A stretch of 64,000 bases of DNA from Micromonospora chersina (GCF_900091475.1 NZ_FMIB01000002.1:4030001-4094000); one strand, 5' to 3'. Positions 7,050 through 15,174 are shown, numbered from the stretch's first letter. Notes: generated by a model not told the origin, from the sequence alone. Numbers and translations are program-made.

Positions 7050-8033
7050 CTACCGCTTCGGGCGGTGCTGGCCCATGCCGCTCTGGATCGCCTCCCAGAC
7101 GCTCCGGCCGGCCTGCAACAGCGTCTCCCCGGCCTGCCCGGCGAGCTGCGCCGGACCGGGCGGGCCACCCGCCGCCTTCTCCGCTTCCTCCGGCTTCCCG
7201 GCGGCGGCCGGCTTCCCCGACTCCGGGGTCTTCCCCGAGCCGGCCGGCTTCCCCGACTCGGGGGTCTGCCCTGGACCGCCCGGCCTCCCGGCCTCCGGGG
7301 CCTGCCCCGGACCGCCCGGCCTCCCGGCCTCCGGGGCCTGCCCCGGACCGCCCGGCCTCCCGGCCTCCGCGGCTTTCCCGGGACCGGGCGCGTTGCCGGG
7401 GCCGGCGGGTGCCTGGCCGGCGCCCTTTTCGCTGGACGGCGGGCGCCCCTCGGGGCTCGTCGACGGCCCCGTCATCGCGCCGGTGGGCGGCTCGGGAGAA
7501 CGCGCCCCGGCCGGTCGCGCCGGGGAGGGCGGTGCGGGTTGGCCGACGCCCTCGCGCAGGGCCCGGTCGGCGACCGCGCCCACCGTCCCGACCCGCTGCC
7601 CGCTCTCGTTCACGACGGGCGCGCTGGCGAGTTGCTGCGCCGCCCGGTTCACGTCGTCGATGCTGCCGCCGACCGACCGGGCCAACGCGTCGATGAGGTG
7701 CGGGTTCCGGTCGATGGTGCTCAGCGCGCGGTCCAGGATCTGCACCAGCTTCTCCAGGCGTACCTTGAGCAGCGCCTCGGCGCTGACCCCCGTGACGTCC
7801 AGTTCCACGCCCTCCAGGTGCACCCGGACCCCCGCGTCGAGCTGGAGCAGGTTGGCCAGGCGGGCGCGCAGCGACAGGTCGGCGTCGAGCCCTTCGACGG
7901 ACAGCCGGATCTGGTCGACCGTCACCTCCGGGATGTCGAGCAGGACGTCCGGCTCCGACTCGCCGGCGCCCCGGTGGGCGGGCCGCCCGCTCGTCGGGTC
8001 CGGCTCCCGCCCGGTCGCTCCGCTCTCGCTCAT
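7050..8033 (-). CDS. Conserved hypothetical protein with Gly/Pro 12-residue tandem repeats
   Basis: 327 residues. Residues about 27-140 form an alpha/beta region (VLLDIPEVTVDQIRLSVEG, VEGLDADLSLRARLANLL, GVSAEALLKVRLEKLVQIL, LSTIDRNPHLIDAL) of a type I have seen in actinomycete hypothetical proteins, with no assigned function. Residues about 165-290 are disordered and include five near-identical 12-residue units of the pattern PEAGRPGGPGQA, encoded by 36-bp DNA repeats. The C-terminal 30 residues (GETLLQAGRSVWEAIQSGM) look helical. There is no signal peptide or membrane helix. ATG at 8033 has GGGGAG just upstream. The repeat number probably varies between strains. Confidence 0.8.
   Translation of the reverse strand: MSESGATGREPDPTSGRPAHRGAGESEPDVLLDIPEVTVDQIRLSVEGLDADLSLRARLANLLQLDAGVRVHLEGVELDVTGVSAEALLKVRLEKLVQILDRALSTIDRNPHLIDALARSVGGSIDDVNRAAQQLASAPVVNESGQRVGTVGAVADRALREGVGQPAPPSPARPAGARSPEPPTGAMTGPSTSPEGRPPSSEKGAGQAPAGPGNAPGPGKAAEAGRPGGPGQAPEAGRPGGPGQAPEAGRPGGPGQTPESGKPAGSGKTPESGKPAAAGKPEEAEKAAGGPPGPAQLAGQAGETLLQAGRSVWEAIQSGMGQHRPKR
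7197..7376. repeat. 36-bp coding minisatellite, about five units
   Basis: Tandem 36-bp units inside the hypothetical gene, built on the core CCGCCCGGCCTCCCGGCCTC. The three most 3' units on the + strand are nearly identical and the other two are degenerate. Each unit encodes 12 residues, so copy-number change keeps frame. Confidence 0.85.
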
Positions 8034-8229
8034 GCTCCCCGCTCCCCGCTGGCCCCCGTCGCCTGGGCCGGATCAGGCGCGGTTACCCGGTTTCCGGCCC
8101 ACCATCCCTGGCGGTCCGTGGCCGGCAACGCGCGGCCCGGGCACTGTCCGGAAAACGTTCTCCCGCTGTCCGGAAGCGGGCGAAGATGAAAGCTGCACAG
8201 CGAGGCATGAGCCGGTATGGTCCGGGCCT

Positions 8230-8745
8230 ATGGGACAGGGGATGGCCGATCCGGATGAGGTCCGCCAGGAATTCGACCGTTTCTCCCTCCGCAGCACACT
8301 CTTCGCCCCCGCCTCCGCCGAGCGGGCGTACGCCGTGTTCACCGGGTCGCTGGCCGACTGGTGGGTGCGCGAATACACCTGGTCCGGGCCGGAGGCGCTT
8401 GCCGAACTGGGCATGGAACCGCGGGCCGGCGGCATGCTCTACGAGATCGGGCCGTACGGCTTCCGCGGTGACTGGGGCCGGGTGCTGACCTGGGATCCGC
8501 CCCGGCGGCTCGTCTTCACCTGGCAGATCGGGCCGGACCGGGTGCCGGTGCCGGACCCGGCGCGGGCCAGCGAGGTCGAGGTCCTCTTCCAGCCCGAGGG
8601 GCCGGAGCTGACCCGGGTGGACGTCGAGCACCGCTACTTCGACCGGCACGGTGAGGCCGCCGAGGGCTACCGCAAGGCGCTCACCGCCGGTTGGCACGAA
8701 CTGCTCTGCCGCTACCTGGCGACCGTCGCCCGCGCCACCGACTGA
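8230..8745 (+). CDS. SRPBCC (AHSA1/START-like) protein
   Basis: 171-residue protein of the hydrophobic-ligand-binding helix-grip fold: an N-terminal strand (FSLRSTLFAPASAERAYAVF), an internal DWGRVLTWDPPRRLVFTW segment typical of AHSA1 domains, and a long C-terminal helix (YRKALTAGWHELLCRYL). Members bind lipids or polyketides or act as Hsp90 activator-like proteins; the ligand here is unknown. It is cytosolic. Start is ATG at 8230, with another in-frame ATG at 8242. It is monocistronic and converges on the DUF2786 gene. Confidence 0.85.
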   Translation: MGQGMADPDEVRQEFDRFSLRSTLFAPASAERAYAVFTGSLADWWVREYTWSGPEALAELGMEPRAGGMLYEIGPYGFRGDWGRVLTWDPPRRLVFTWQIGPDRVPVPDPARASEVEVLFQPEGPELTRVDVEHRYFDRHGEAAEGYRKALTAGWHELLCRYLATVARATD

Positions 8746-8805
8746 CCGCGGCGGATCACTCACCGATGCCCGGTGGCCCGCACCACCGATCGACCACGGT
8801 GGATT

Positions 8806-9513
8806 TCAGCCACCGATGCCCCTCGCCGGCGTACCGGCGCCGGTCACCCCGGTGCCACCGAGGTCGGCCCGGCGGCCCGCGGCCGCGCCCGGACCGAAGC
8901 CGCTGCCCGCGAGCCGGCGGCGCGGGGCGGTACGCAGCCGCGGGTACACCTCGGCGAGCCGCCGCTGGACCCGGTCGGAGCGGTCGGCGAGCACCAGCGC
9001 CACCGAGGGTGCCCCGGATTCGGCCACCGCGCCGGCCTCGGCAGTGCGCAGCCGCTCGGCGACCACGTGCGCGAAACCGGCCAGCCACGTACGCCGGAAC
9101 GCGGCCGGATGCTCGCCGGCGGGTACGGCGGTGCCGGCCAGCCCGTGCGCGGCCTGCACCAGCAGCGAGGTGAAGAGCAGTTCGACCCGTTCCAGGTCGC
9201 TGGCGAAGCCGAACAGGTGGAGGTCGAAGCCGCTGCCCTGCCGGCGGCGTACGCAGCGGCAGCGCAGCGGTTCGGCGACCGCCGCGAGCAGGCCAACCTT
9301 GTCCCGGGCGTACGGGGCGACCACCTCGACGACCCGGTCACCGACCGGATCGGTGGCCGGCTCGCGGGCGGCGAGCAGCGCCCGGTCGACGCCGTAGCGG
9401 GCGATCAACTCGGTTGCCTTGGCCATGAAGGCGGCCGACTCGGCGGGCGTGCAGGCCGGGTCCTCGGCCTGGGCGAGCAGCTTGCGGACCTTGCTCAGCA
9501 TCGCCTCGGACAT
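8806..9513 (-). CDS. DUF2786 domain protein
   Basis: 235 residues. The N-terminal 50 residues carry the DUF2786 signature (LSKVRKLLAQAEDP, then TPAESAAFMAKATELIARYGV). The remaining part is an alpha-rich domain of unknown function (GFDLHLFGFASDLERVELLF, RTWLAGFAHVVAERLR) ending in a basic Gly/Ala-rich tail. I know of no assigned biochemistry for the family. It is the second gene of a probable two-gene operon with the gene at 9543-9932 (29-base gap). Its 3' end reaches a stretch with the direct repeat CACCGATGCCC (8762 and 8812). Confidence 0.82.
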   Translation of the reverse strand: MSEAMLSKVRKLLAQAEDPACTPAESAAFMAKATELIARYGVDRALLAAREPATDPVGDRVVEVVAPYARDKVGLLAAVAEPLRCRCVRRRQGSGFDLHLFGFASDLERVELLFTSLLVQAAHGLAGTAVPAGEHPAAFRRTWLAGFAHVVAERLRTAEAGAVAESGAPSVALVLADRSDRVQRRLAEVYPRLRTAPRRRLAGSGFGPGAAAGRRADLGGTGVTGAGTPARGIGG

Positions 9514-9542
9514 GCACCAGAGCTATCACAGAGCGGGGAGGG

Positions 9543-9932
9543 TCAGCCCGCCCGGCTGCGCAACGTGGCGACCGTCGAGCCGGCGAGGGTGAGCAGGCAG
9601 TCGGGCAGCAGCCCGTCGGCGGCCGCGGCCCCGAACAGCGCCTCGCCGGTGTCGGCGTCGTCATTGGCGTACGCGCTGACGAAGCGTGCCACCCAGCGGG
9701 TGTCGTAGTCGGCCTGGTCGATGCCGGGAAAGTCGAGCACGGCGCCGCCCCCGGGGGCGTCGTCGCCGACCATCGTGGCGGCCAGGCACCAGGCCACCCC
9801 GTACGCCCCGGCGAGCCCGGAGCGGTCCACCACGGCGTCGAAGGTGTCCACCACGCCGGCCCCGTCACCGGCCAGCGCCGAGCGGAGCACGGCGGTCGCA
9901 TCGTCCAGCGTCTGCTGTGCCTCGTCGCTCAC
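9543..9932 (-). CDS. Conserved hypothetical protein, first gene of a pair with DUF2786
   Basis: 129 residues from a GTG at 9932 (SDEAQQTLDDATAVLRSAL). The protein is mostly helical and acidic (DFPGIDQADYDTRWVARF, TGEALFGAAAADGLLPDCLL), with no signal peptide or membrane segment. I do not recognise a named family. The frame stays open to 10034, but that part is basic and unlike the rest, and the GTG follows a purine-rich GGCAG, so the shorter form is preferred. The close spacing to the DUF2786 gene suggests co-expression. Confidence 0.65.
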   Translation of the reverse strand: MSDEAQQTLDDATAVLRSALAGDGAGVVDTFDAVVDRSGLAGAYGVAWCLAATMVGDDAPGGGAVLDFPGIDQADYDTRWVARFVSAYANDDADTGEALFGAAAADGLLPDCLLTLAGSTVATLRSRAG

Positions 9933-10098
9933 CTGCCGAACAGTAGTTCCGAGGGTCAAGCGGTGACCCCGGAACAGCGCCGCCATCACGCAGAGTGATA
10001 CCAGCAGTCGGGGTGCCGACGGACGGACCTCCACGGTCCCGCGCGCCGCGCCGGCACGCTAGTGTGCGCAGCGGACCCTCGCCGGAGGAAGGACGACA

Positions 10099-11448
10099 AT
10101 GCTCAGAACTCGCGCGTCGCGTGCGGCCCTGTCCACGGCCTGCGCGGCGCTCCTGCTCGCCACCAGCGCCTGCGGGAGCGACAAGCCCGAAGATGCGGCC
10201 AACACCCAGGTGCGCCTCTACGGCACCGACGGCAACATGCTCAACTCGTACGCTGACGGGCTGAAGGACCGCGCGGACCTCATCAACGGCATGAAGGGCA
10301 CCACCCCGCTCACGCCGCTGCCCGAGAGCTTCAAGGATCAGCTACGCACCGTAGACCCGAAGCTCCAGGACTACCTCTACGCGGCGGAGACCTACGACGC
10401 GATCGTGATAAGCGCGTTGGCCGCCCAGCTCGCCGGCACCACCGAGCCGACCGAGATCGCCAAGCAGATCGTCGGTGTGACCACCGGCGGCCAGCGCTGC
10501 GAAGAGGTGGCTACCTGCCTCCAGCTGGCCCGCGCCGGCGAGGACATCGAGTACCGCGGGGTGTCGCTCAACCGGGCCGGGTTCACCGACGTCGGTGAGC
10601 CGGCCACCGCCAGCTACGCCACCCTGCACTTCGACGACCGGCAGATCGACGACGGCAAGACCGAGTTCGTCGGCGCCGGGAACGATTCGTCGGCCAGCAC
10701 CAAGACGCCGCCGCGGGGCCGTAAGTCGCGTCCGGCCAAGTCCTACAAGGAGGACGGCTCCCCGCTGGTGCTCGGCGGCCTGCTGCCGAAGACCGGTGAC
10801 CTGGCGCTCGCGTACCCGCCCATGGCGGCCGGCGCGGTGCTCGCGATCCGCGAGATCAACGCGGCGGGCGGCGCGCTCGGCGACCCGGTGACCTGGATCG
10901 AGGGCGACGACGGCACCGACCCGAAGGTGGCCAAGGCGACGGTGGCCGCGCACGTCCAGCAGGGCGTGCACGTCATCATCGGTGCGGGCGCGTCCGGCAT
11001 CTCCCGGGCCGTGCTGCCCGACGTGGTGGCCGCCGGGCGGATCCTCTTCTCCCCGTCGAACACCGACGCCGGGCTGAGCACCGTGGAGGACAAGGGCCTC
11101 TACTTCCGCACCGCGCCGCCGGACAGCCTCCAGGGTCGGGCGCTGGCCGACGTGATACTGCGCGACGGACCGCACAAGATCGCGATTGTCGCCCGCAAGG
11201 ACTCCTACGGTGAGGGCCTCCAGGAGAACGTCCGCGCCGAGCTGGAGAAGGCCGGAATGGGCGCCGACAAGGTCAAGCTGCTCTCGTACGTGCCCCCGGA
11301 GGGCGCGTCCCCGCCGCCGGTGGACTTCACCGCAGGGGCCAAGGAGATCAAGGACTACGGGGCGGACGCCGTGCTGCTCATCGGCTTCGGCGAGTCGGCG
11401 AAGGTGATCACCGACCTGGCCGACGCCGGGGTGCAGATCCGGAACTGA
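10099..11448 (+). CDS. ABC-type branched-chain amino-acid-like substrate-binding lipoprotein, circularly permuted
   Basis: Extracytoplasmic solute receptor of the Leu/Ile/Val-binding (type I periplasmic protein) family. After a signal peptide ending at Cys25, residues about 37-195 match the part normally at the C-terminus: YGTDGN, the YAAETYDAIVISALAA helix, VTTGG, paired cysteines in GQRCEEVATC, and a GEPATASYATL strand. A basic Ser/Pro/Lys-rich linker follows (195-220). Residues 222-449 then match the normal N-terminal part: LVLGGLLPKTGDLA, AIREINAAGG, GAGASGISRAVLP, SPSNTDAGL, YFRTAPPDSLQGRAL, DAVLLIGFGES. The protein ends just where the canonical chain would enter YGTDGN. No permease or ATPase genes are adjacent. 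Confidence 0.85.
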   Translation: MLRTRASRAALSTACAALLLATSACGSDKPEDAANTQVRLYGTDGNMLNSYADGLKDRADLINGMKGTTPLTPLPESFKDQLRTVDPKLQDYLYAAETYDAIVISALAAQLAGTTEPTEIAKQIVGVTTGGQRCEEVATCLQLARAGEDIEYRGVSLNRAGFTDVGEPATASYATLHFDDRQIDDGKTEFVGAGNDSSASTKTPPRGRKSRPAKSYKEDGSPLVLGGLLPKTGDLALAYPPMAAGAVLAIREINAAGGALGDPVTWIEGDDGTDPKVAKATVAAHVQQGVHVIIGAGASGISRAVLPDVVAAGRILFSPSNTDAGLSTVEDKGLYFRTAPPDSLQGRALADVILRDGPHKIAIVARKDSYGEGLQENVRAELEKAGMGADKVKLLSYVPPEGASPPPVDFTAGAKEIKDYGADAVLLIGFGESAKVITDLADAGVQIRN

Positions 11449-11452
11449 GACG

Positions 11453-11495
11453 ACGACGAGGGCCGCACCGGACGAACCGGTGCGGCCCTCGTCGT
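11453..11495. terminator. Bidirectional terminator hairpin
   Basis: Perfect 19-bp stem (ACGACGAGGGCCGCACCGG and its complement) with a 5-base loop. It lies between the converging substrate-binding protein and enoyl-CoA hydratase genes. Confidence 0.85.
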
Positions 11496-11504
11496 GTCCG
11501 CCGG

Positions 11505-12248
11505 TCAGCGGGAGCGGCGCCGCTCCAGGAACTCGGTCATCCGCCGGTGCTTCTCCTCGTCCTCGAAGAGCACCGCCTGGCTGAGCAGGTCGAGCTGCGG
11601 GTGCGCGGCCGCGGGGGCGTCCACCGCGAGCTTGGTGAGCCGCAGGGCCAGCGCCGAACCCTTGGCCATCTCGTCGAGCAGGCCGTGCGCGGTGGGCAGC
11701 AGCTCCGCCGGCTCGGCCACGACCCGGTTGACCAGCCCGATCCGCAGCGCCTCGTCGGCGTCGACCCGCCGGCCGGTGAACAGCAGCTCCTTGGCCCGGG
11801 CCTCCCCGACCAGCGCGGGCAGCCGGTAGGTCGCGCCGGCGCCGGCCAGGATGCCCAGCCGCACCTCAGGCTGGCCGAACACCGCCCGCGCCGTGCACAC
11901 CCGCAGATCGCAGGCGTACGCCAGCTCGGCGCCGCCGCCCAGCGCCGGGCCGTCGACGGCGGCCACGGTGGGCATCGGCAGCGCCCGGATCCGGGCGAAG
12001 GCGGCCTGGTTGATGGCGGCCAGCGCGTCCAGCCGACCGCGCTCGCGGAGCTGGGCGATGTCCGCGCCACCGGCGAAGATGCCCTCCGTCCCGCCGGTGA
12101 GCAGCAGCAGCCGGGGCCGGGCCTCCAGCTCGGCGCAGACGCCGTGCAGCTCGGCGATCAGCTCCGCGTCGATCGCGTTGCGCTTCTCCGGCCGGTCCAG
12201 GGTGACCACCAGCCGGTCCGGCAGCTCCTCGATCCGCAGCCCGCTCAC
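11505..12248 (-). CDS. Enoyl-CoA hydratase/isomerase family protein
   Basis: 247-residue crotonase-fold enzyme, second gene of a beta-oxidation-type pair. Seen: LDRPEKRNAID (first CoA-binding strand), the oxyanion-hole loop FAGGADIAQL, and the signature PMPTVAAVDGPALGGGAELA followed by DLRVCTARAVFGQPEVRLGI, including one of the usual acidic residues (the E of QPEV). A typical second catalytic glutamate is less clear, so hydratase versus isomerase is open. The GTG start at 12248 overlaps the stop of the upstream dehydrogenase in a GTGA, so translation is coupled. Confidence 0.88.
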   Translation of the reverse strand: MSGLRIEELPDRLVVTLDRPEKRNAIDAELIAELHGVCAELEARPRLLLLTGGTEGIFAGGADIAQLRERGRLDALAAINQAAFARIRALPMPTVAAVDGPALGGGAELAYACDLRVCTARAVFGQPEVRLGILAGAGATYRLPALVGEARAKELLFTGRRVDADEALRIGLVNRVVAEPAELLPTAHGLLDEMAKGSALALRLTKLAVDAPAAAHPQLDLLSQAVLFEDEEKHRRMTEFLERRRSR

Positions 12249-13102
12249 TGCTTGACCCCGCCTTCCCAGTTGTAGAAGCCCTGCCCGGACTTCTTGCCCA
12301 GCCGGCCGGCGGCCACCATCTCCACAAGCAGCGGCGGCGGCGCGAAGCGGTCCCCGTACGCGGCCTGGAGGGTGCGCGCGATGTCGAGCCGGACGTCCAG
12401 CCCGACCAGGTCGGTCAGCTCCAACGGGCCGACCGGGTGCCGGTAGCCCAGCACCATCGCCTTGTCGATGTCGGCGGGGCTGGCCACCCCGTCGGCGACC
12501 ATCCGGATCGCCTCCAGGCCGAGGGTCACGCCGAGCCGCGAGGTGGCGAAGCCGGGCATGTCGCGTACGACGACGGGGTCCTTGCCCAGCCGGCCGGCGA
12601 GCGCGACGGCCGCCTCGGTGGTCTCCGGCGCGGTGGCCGGGCCGACCACGACCTCGAGCAGGGCCATGGCCCAGACCGGGTTGAAGAAGTGCAGGCCGAG
12701 GAAGTCGGCCGGCCGCTCCAGCCCTTCGGCCAGCTCGGCGATGGGGATGCTGGACGTGTTGCTGCCGAGCAGGGCGGGCCGGCGGCCCTCGGCGTCCCGC
12801 AGCACGGCCCGCTTCAGGTCGAGCCGCTCGGGAACCGCCTCCACGATCACGTCCGGGCCCTCGGCCACCTCGGCGAGCCCGGCCCGCAGGGTGACCCGCT
12901 CGCGGTTCGCCGTCGCCGCCTCGGCCGTCAGCTTGCCGCGCTGCACGCCGCGCTCCCACAGCTCGCCGAGCCGCCGCAGGGCGCCGGCGCCGCGCGCCGG
13001 GTCCACCTCGACCAGCTCGACCGCGTACCCGGCGCCGGCCGCCACGTACGCGATGCCGAGGCCCATGGTGCCGGCCCCGACGACCACAAAACGACCACTC
13101 AT
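12245..13102 (-). CDS. 3-hydroxyacyl-CoA dehydrogenase (3-hydroxybutyryl-CoA type)
   Basis: 285-residue NAD(P)-dependent dehydrogenase oxidising 3-hydroxyacyl-CoA, partner of the following enoyl-CoA hydratase. The Rossmann motif VVVGAGTMGLGIA is at residue 5, and EAVPERLDLKRAVL carries a conserved acidic residue. SNTSSIPIAEL and GLHFFNPVWAMALLEVV contain the catalytic His region, and the C-terminal domain (GFATSRLGVTLGLEAIRMV, GLDVRLDIARTL) completes the fold. Length is typical of single-domain PaaH/HbdA enzymes. The two genes could serve fatty-acid, phenylacetate or polyhydroxybutyrate metabolism; context does not decide. Confidence 0.9.
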   Translation of the reverse strand: MSGRFVVVGAGTMGLGIAYVAAGAGYAVELVEVDPARGAGALRRLGELWERGVQRGKLTAEAATANRERVTLRAGLAEVAEGPDVIVEAVPERLDLKRAVLRDAEGRRPALLGSNTSSIPIAELAEGLERPADFLGLHFFNPVWAMALLEVVVGPATAPETTEAAVALAGRLGKDPVVVRDMPGFATSRLGVTLGLEAIRMVADGVASPADIDKAMVLGYRHPVGPLELTDLVGLDVRLDIARTLQAAYGDRFAPPPLLVEMVAAGRLGKKSGQGFYNWEGGVKQ

Positions 13103-13269
13103 CGATGTCCCTTCGGCGCGGACCGGTGACGGGCGGGGTCTCCGCCGCGCCGCACGAGTCCGCTCGCTCGCTCCTGGGTGCGACCCTATGCAGGGCCGGC
13201 CCGCGGAGCATGCGTGGGGGCGCGCCGGATCGGGTACAGACGGCCGTCAACGCCGAGGGAAGGATCGAG

Positions 13270-13557
13270 ATGAGCCAGGCACCGGACAGCGCGGAGGGCA
13301 CCGAGACCGTGGAGACCCGCGGCGACGAGCGGGTGGACCTGCTCCGCGCGGACACCAACAACGACGGGAAGACCGACGTCTGGGTGGTGGACACCGACGG
13401 CGACGGGAAGGCCGACCTGTTCCAGTTCGACACCGACGGCGACGGCAAGGTGGACATCACCATGGTCGACATCGACGAGGACGGCACCCCGGACGAGGTG
13501 GTCGACGGCGACGGCGGGCTCCCGCCCGAGCAGACCACGCCCACCGTGCGGGTCTGA
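13270..13557 (+). CDS. Small acidic protein with tandem DxDxDG calcium-type loops
   Basis: 95 residues, start ATG at 13270 with AAGGA upstream. Residues about 20-85 consist of repeated loops of the form DxNxDGKxD / DxDGDGKxD (DTNNDGKTDVW, DTDGDGKADLF, DTDGDGKVDIT, DIDEDGTPDEV), spaced 13-14 residues apart. This is the pattern of calcium-binding loops in dockerins and thrombospondin type-3 repeats. There is no signal peptide, so it is predicted cytosolic, unusual for this loop type. Function is unknown; calcium buffering or sensing is an inference. A terminator hairpin follows. Confidence 0.78.
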   Translation: MSQAPDSAEGTETVETRGDERVDLLRADTNNDGKTDVWVVDTDGDGKADLFQFDTDGDGKVDITMVDIDEDGTPDEVVDGDGGLPPEQTTPTVRV

Positions 13558-13564
13558 CGCGTAC

Positions 13565-13603
13565 GCCGGCGGGCGCCCCGGACGTGTCCGGTCGCCCGCC
13601 GGC
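13565..13603. terminator. Hairpin between converging genes
   Basis: Stem GCCGGCGGGCG (13565-13575) pairs with CGCCCGCCGGC (13593-13603), with an inner CGGAC/GTCCG pairing. It serves the calcium-loop gene and abuts the methyltransferase stop. Confidence 0.75.
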
Positions 13604-14380
13604 TCAGGCCAGTCTCAGCGTGGCCAGGTAGTACGGGTGGTCCTGGTCGTCCACGTCGACCAGTCGCCACGGCGAGCCGTGGACCAGTTCGGCGAACTCC
13701 TCGACCGAGCACACCAGATAGTCGAACCACTCGGTGCCGAGCAGCCGGTAACGCAGCCGCAGCCGGAGCTGGCCGCCCAGCCGCCCCCGCCGACGGTTCA
13801 GCTCGTGGTAGCCGGTGTGCACCGGATCGGTGGTGCCGTACGGGTCGGTGCCGTGGGCGATGACCTGCGCGCCGGGGCGGGCCAGCGCGGCGAGCGCGGC
13901 CAGCAGGGCGGGGGCCCGCTCCCGGCCCTCGAACAGCCCCAGGTTGTTGCCGAGCAGCAGGAACGTGTCGTAGCGCCGGCCGTCGGCGACGTGCTCGTCG
14001 ACGGTGCCGAGCACCAGGTCTCGTACGCCCCGGTGCCGGCTGACCCGCAGCGCGCCGACCGACGTGTCCAGGCCGGTGACCGGCACGCCCCGATCCTGGA
14101 GGTCCAGCGCGATCCGGCCGGCCCCGACGCCGATGTCCAGCACCTGCCCGCGCACCCGGTCCACGGCCCGGTGGTCGTACGGCTGCCACCGCTGCGGCGG
14201 GTCCAGGTAGTGCTCGGCGGGGGCGCCGTTGACCAGCCCGTCGTCGCGCTCGATGATCTCGATGACCGGCCGGGGCAGCCGCCCACCGACCAGCGGCCGG
14301 GGCCCGATCCCGGTGGTGACCGCGTACGCGTCGCGGATCATCTCACCGAACACGTCGCCGATCGTGGGTTCCCCGGTCAC
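13604..14380 (-). CDS. Class I SAM-dependent methyltransferase
   Basis: 258 residues. The SAM-binding fold is recognisable: VRGQVLDIGVGAGRIALDL (motif I, residue about 78), VTGLDTSVGAL (acidic loop for the ribose), and a YDTFLLLGNNLGLF post-motif strand. The N-terminal 70 residues and C-terminal 60 residues are family-variable caps that would set the substrate. No neighbouring pathway indicates the target, which could be a small molecule. It is monocistronic, divergent from the pyridoxamine-oxidase-like gene. Confidence 0.85.
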   Translation of the reverse strand: MTGEPTIGDVFGEMIRDAYAVTTGIGPRPLVGGRLPRPVIEIIERDDGLVNGAPAEHYLDPPQRWQPYDHRAVDRVRGQVLDIGVGAGRIALDLQDRGVPVTGLDTSVGALRVSRHRGVRDLVLGTVDEHVADGRRYDTFLLLGNNLGLFEGRERAPALLAALAALARPGAQVIAHGTDPYGTTDPVHTGYHELNRRRGRLGGQLRLRLRYRLLGTEWFDYLVCSVEEFAELVHGSPWRLVDVDDQDHPYYLATLRLA

Positions 14381-14493
14381 AGTGCTGTCTCTGTTCGCGA
14401 CTGCGGGGCTCGCAGACCCGGCTCACTCCTCGCGCTCACGGCGATCACGCTATCCGGGCTCACCCGGCCTGTCGCCGCCGTATCCTGAGCGGC

Positions 14494-14871
14494 GTGACAG
14501 ACCTGGACCGCCTGGCGGCGGAGAAGTACGTCCTGCTCACCACGTTCCGCAAGGACGGGCGGGCGGTGCCGACTCCGGTCTGGGCGGTGCGCGACGGTGA
14601 GGCGCTGGCGGTGTGGACGGTGTCGGACTCCGGCAAGGTGAAGCGGATCCGGCGCGACGGCCGGGTAACGGTGGCCCCGTGCGACGTGCGCGGCCGGCCG
14701 CACGGCGAGGCGGTGCCGGGGCACGCGACGATCAGCGGCCCCGAGTCGACCCGGCGGATCCGGGGCCTGCTCAAGCAGAAGTACCGGCTGATCGGCCGGC
14801 TGAGCCTGCTGGGCAGCCGGCTGCGCCGGGGCGAGGGCGGCACGGTGGGCCTGCGCATCGTGCTCGACTGA
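14494..14871 (+). CDS. PPOX-class F420-dependent oxidoreductase
   Basis: 125-residue split beta-barrel flavin/deazaflavin reductase. The family pattern is clear: LAAEKYVLLTTFRKDGRAVPTPVWAV, the cofactor-contacting WTVSDSGKVKRIRRDGRVTVAPCDVRG segment in two halves, and ATISGPESTRRIRGLLKQKY. This arrangement matches actinobacterial F420-binding members rather than FMN pyridoxamine oxidases. The physiological substrate is unknown. The start is GTG at 14494, a short distance after the divergent methyltransferase promoter region. Confidence 0.85.
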   Translation: MTDLDRLAAEKYVLLTTFRKDGRAVPTPVWAVRDGEALAVWTVSDSGKVKRIRRDGRVTVAPCDVRGRPHGEAVPGHATISGPESTRRIRGLLKQKYRLIGRLSLLGSRLRRGEGGTVGLRIVLD

Positions 14872-14890
14872 GCGAACCGGCCCCGGACAC

Positions 14891-14942
14891 GATTCAGGGC
14901 GGCGGATCGTCGCTGTCGCGACGTCCCACCGCCCCTGATCGA
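14891..14942. terminator. Imperfect hairpin between converging genes
   Basis: GATTCAGGGCGG and CCGCCCCTGATC pair with two mismatches, with an inner GTCGC/GCGAC pairing. It lies between the F420 oxidoreductase and bldC ends. Confidence 0.5.
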
Positions 14943-14964
14943 ACGCCTGAGAAACGTCCGGCGG

Positions 14965-15174
14965 TCAGTCCCCCTGACGCTGCTGGGGAATCTGCCCCTG
15001 CAGCAGGGCGCGAACCTCCGACTCGCGGTAGCGGCGGTGGCCGCCCAGGGTCCGGATGGCGCTGAGCTTGCCAGCCTTGGCCCACCGGGTCACCGTCTTC
15101 GGGTCGACACGGAACATCGACGCCACCTCGGCCGGTGTGAGTAGCGGCTCTGGTTCGTGCGTTCGCGATGCCAT
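14965..15174 (-). CDS. bldC: BldC-type MerR-like developmental regulator
   Basis: 69-residue DNA-binding protein consisting almost entirely of one MerR-type winged helix: LLTPAEVASMFRVDPKTVTRWAKAGKLSAIRTLGGHRRYRESEVRALL (residues 10-57, given here in its well-conserved order). It is nearly identical by memory to Streptomyces BldC, which binds tandem direct repeats as head-to-tail oligomers and times sporulation and secondary metabolism. I start it at the ATG at 15174, preceded by GGAGG; a longer frame to 15237 lacks a ribosome-binding site. Its leader includes an AT-rich patch. Confidence 0.93.
   Translation of the reverse strand: MASRTHEPEPLLTPAEVASMFRVDPKTVTRWAKAGKLSAIRTLGGHRRYRESEVRALLQGQIPQQRQGD

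Noticed and set aside
7197..7376. Possible CRISPR array from regular 36-bp repeats
   Set aside because: Repeats are contiguous without unique spacers, lie inside a coding frame, and no cas genes are present.
8746..8830. Repeated CACCGATGCCC near the DUF2786 stop as an operator
   Set aside because: Both copies lie at gene 3' ends, one inside the coding end; most likely a local duplication.
12249..14189. Minus-strand open frame running on upstream of the enoyl-CoA hydratase
   Set aside because: The 5' part is a random Arg/Gly-rich translation overlapping the dehydrogenase and methyltransferase genes in other frames; only the part from GTG 12248 is real.
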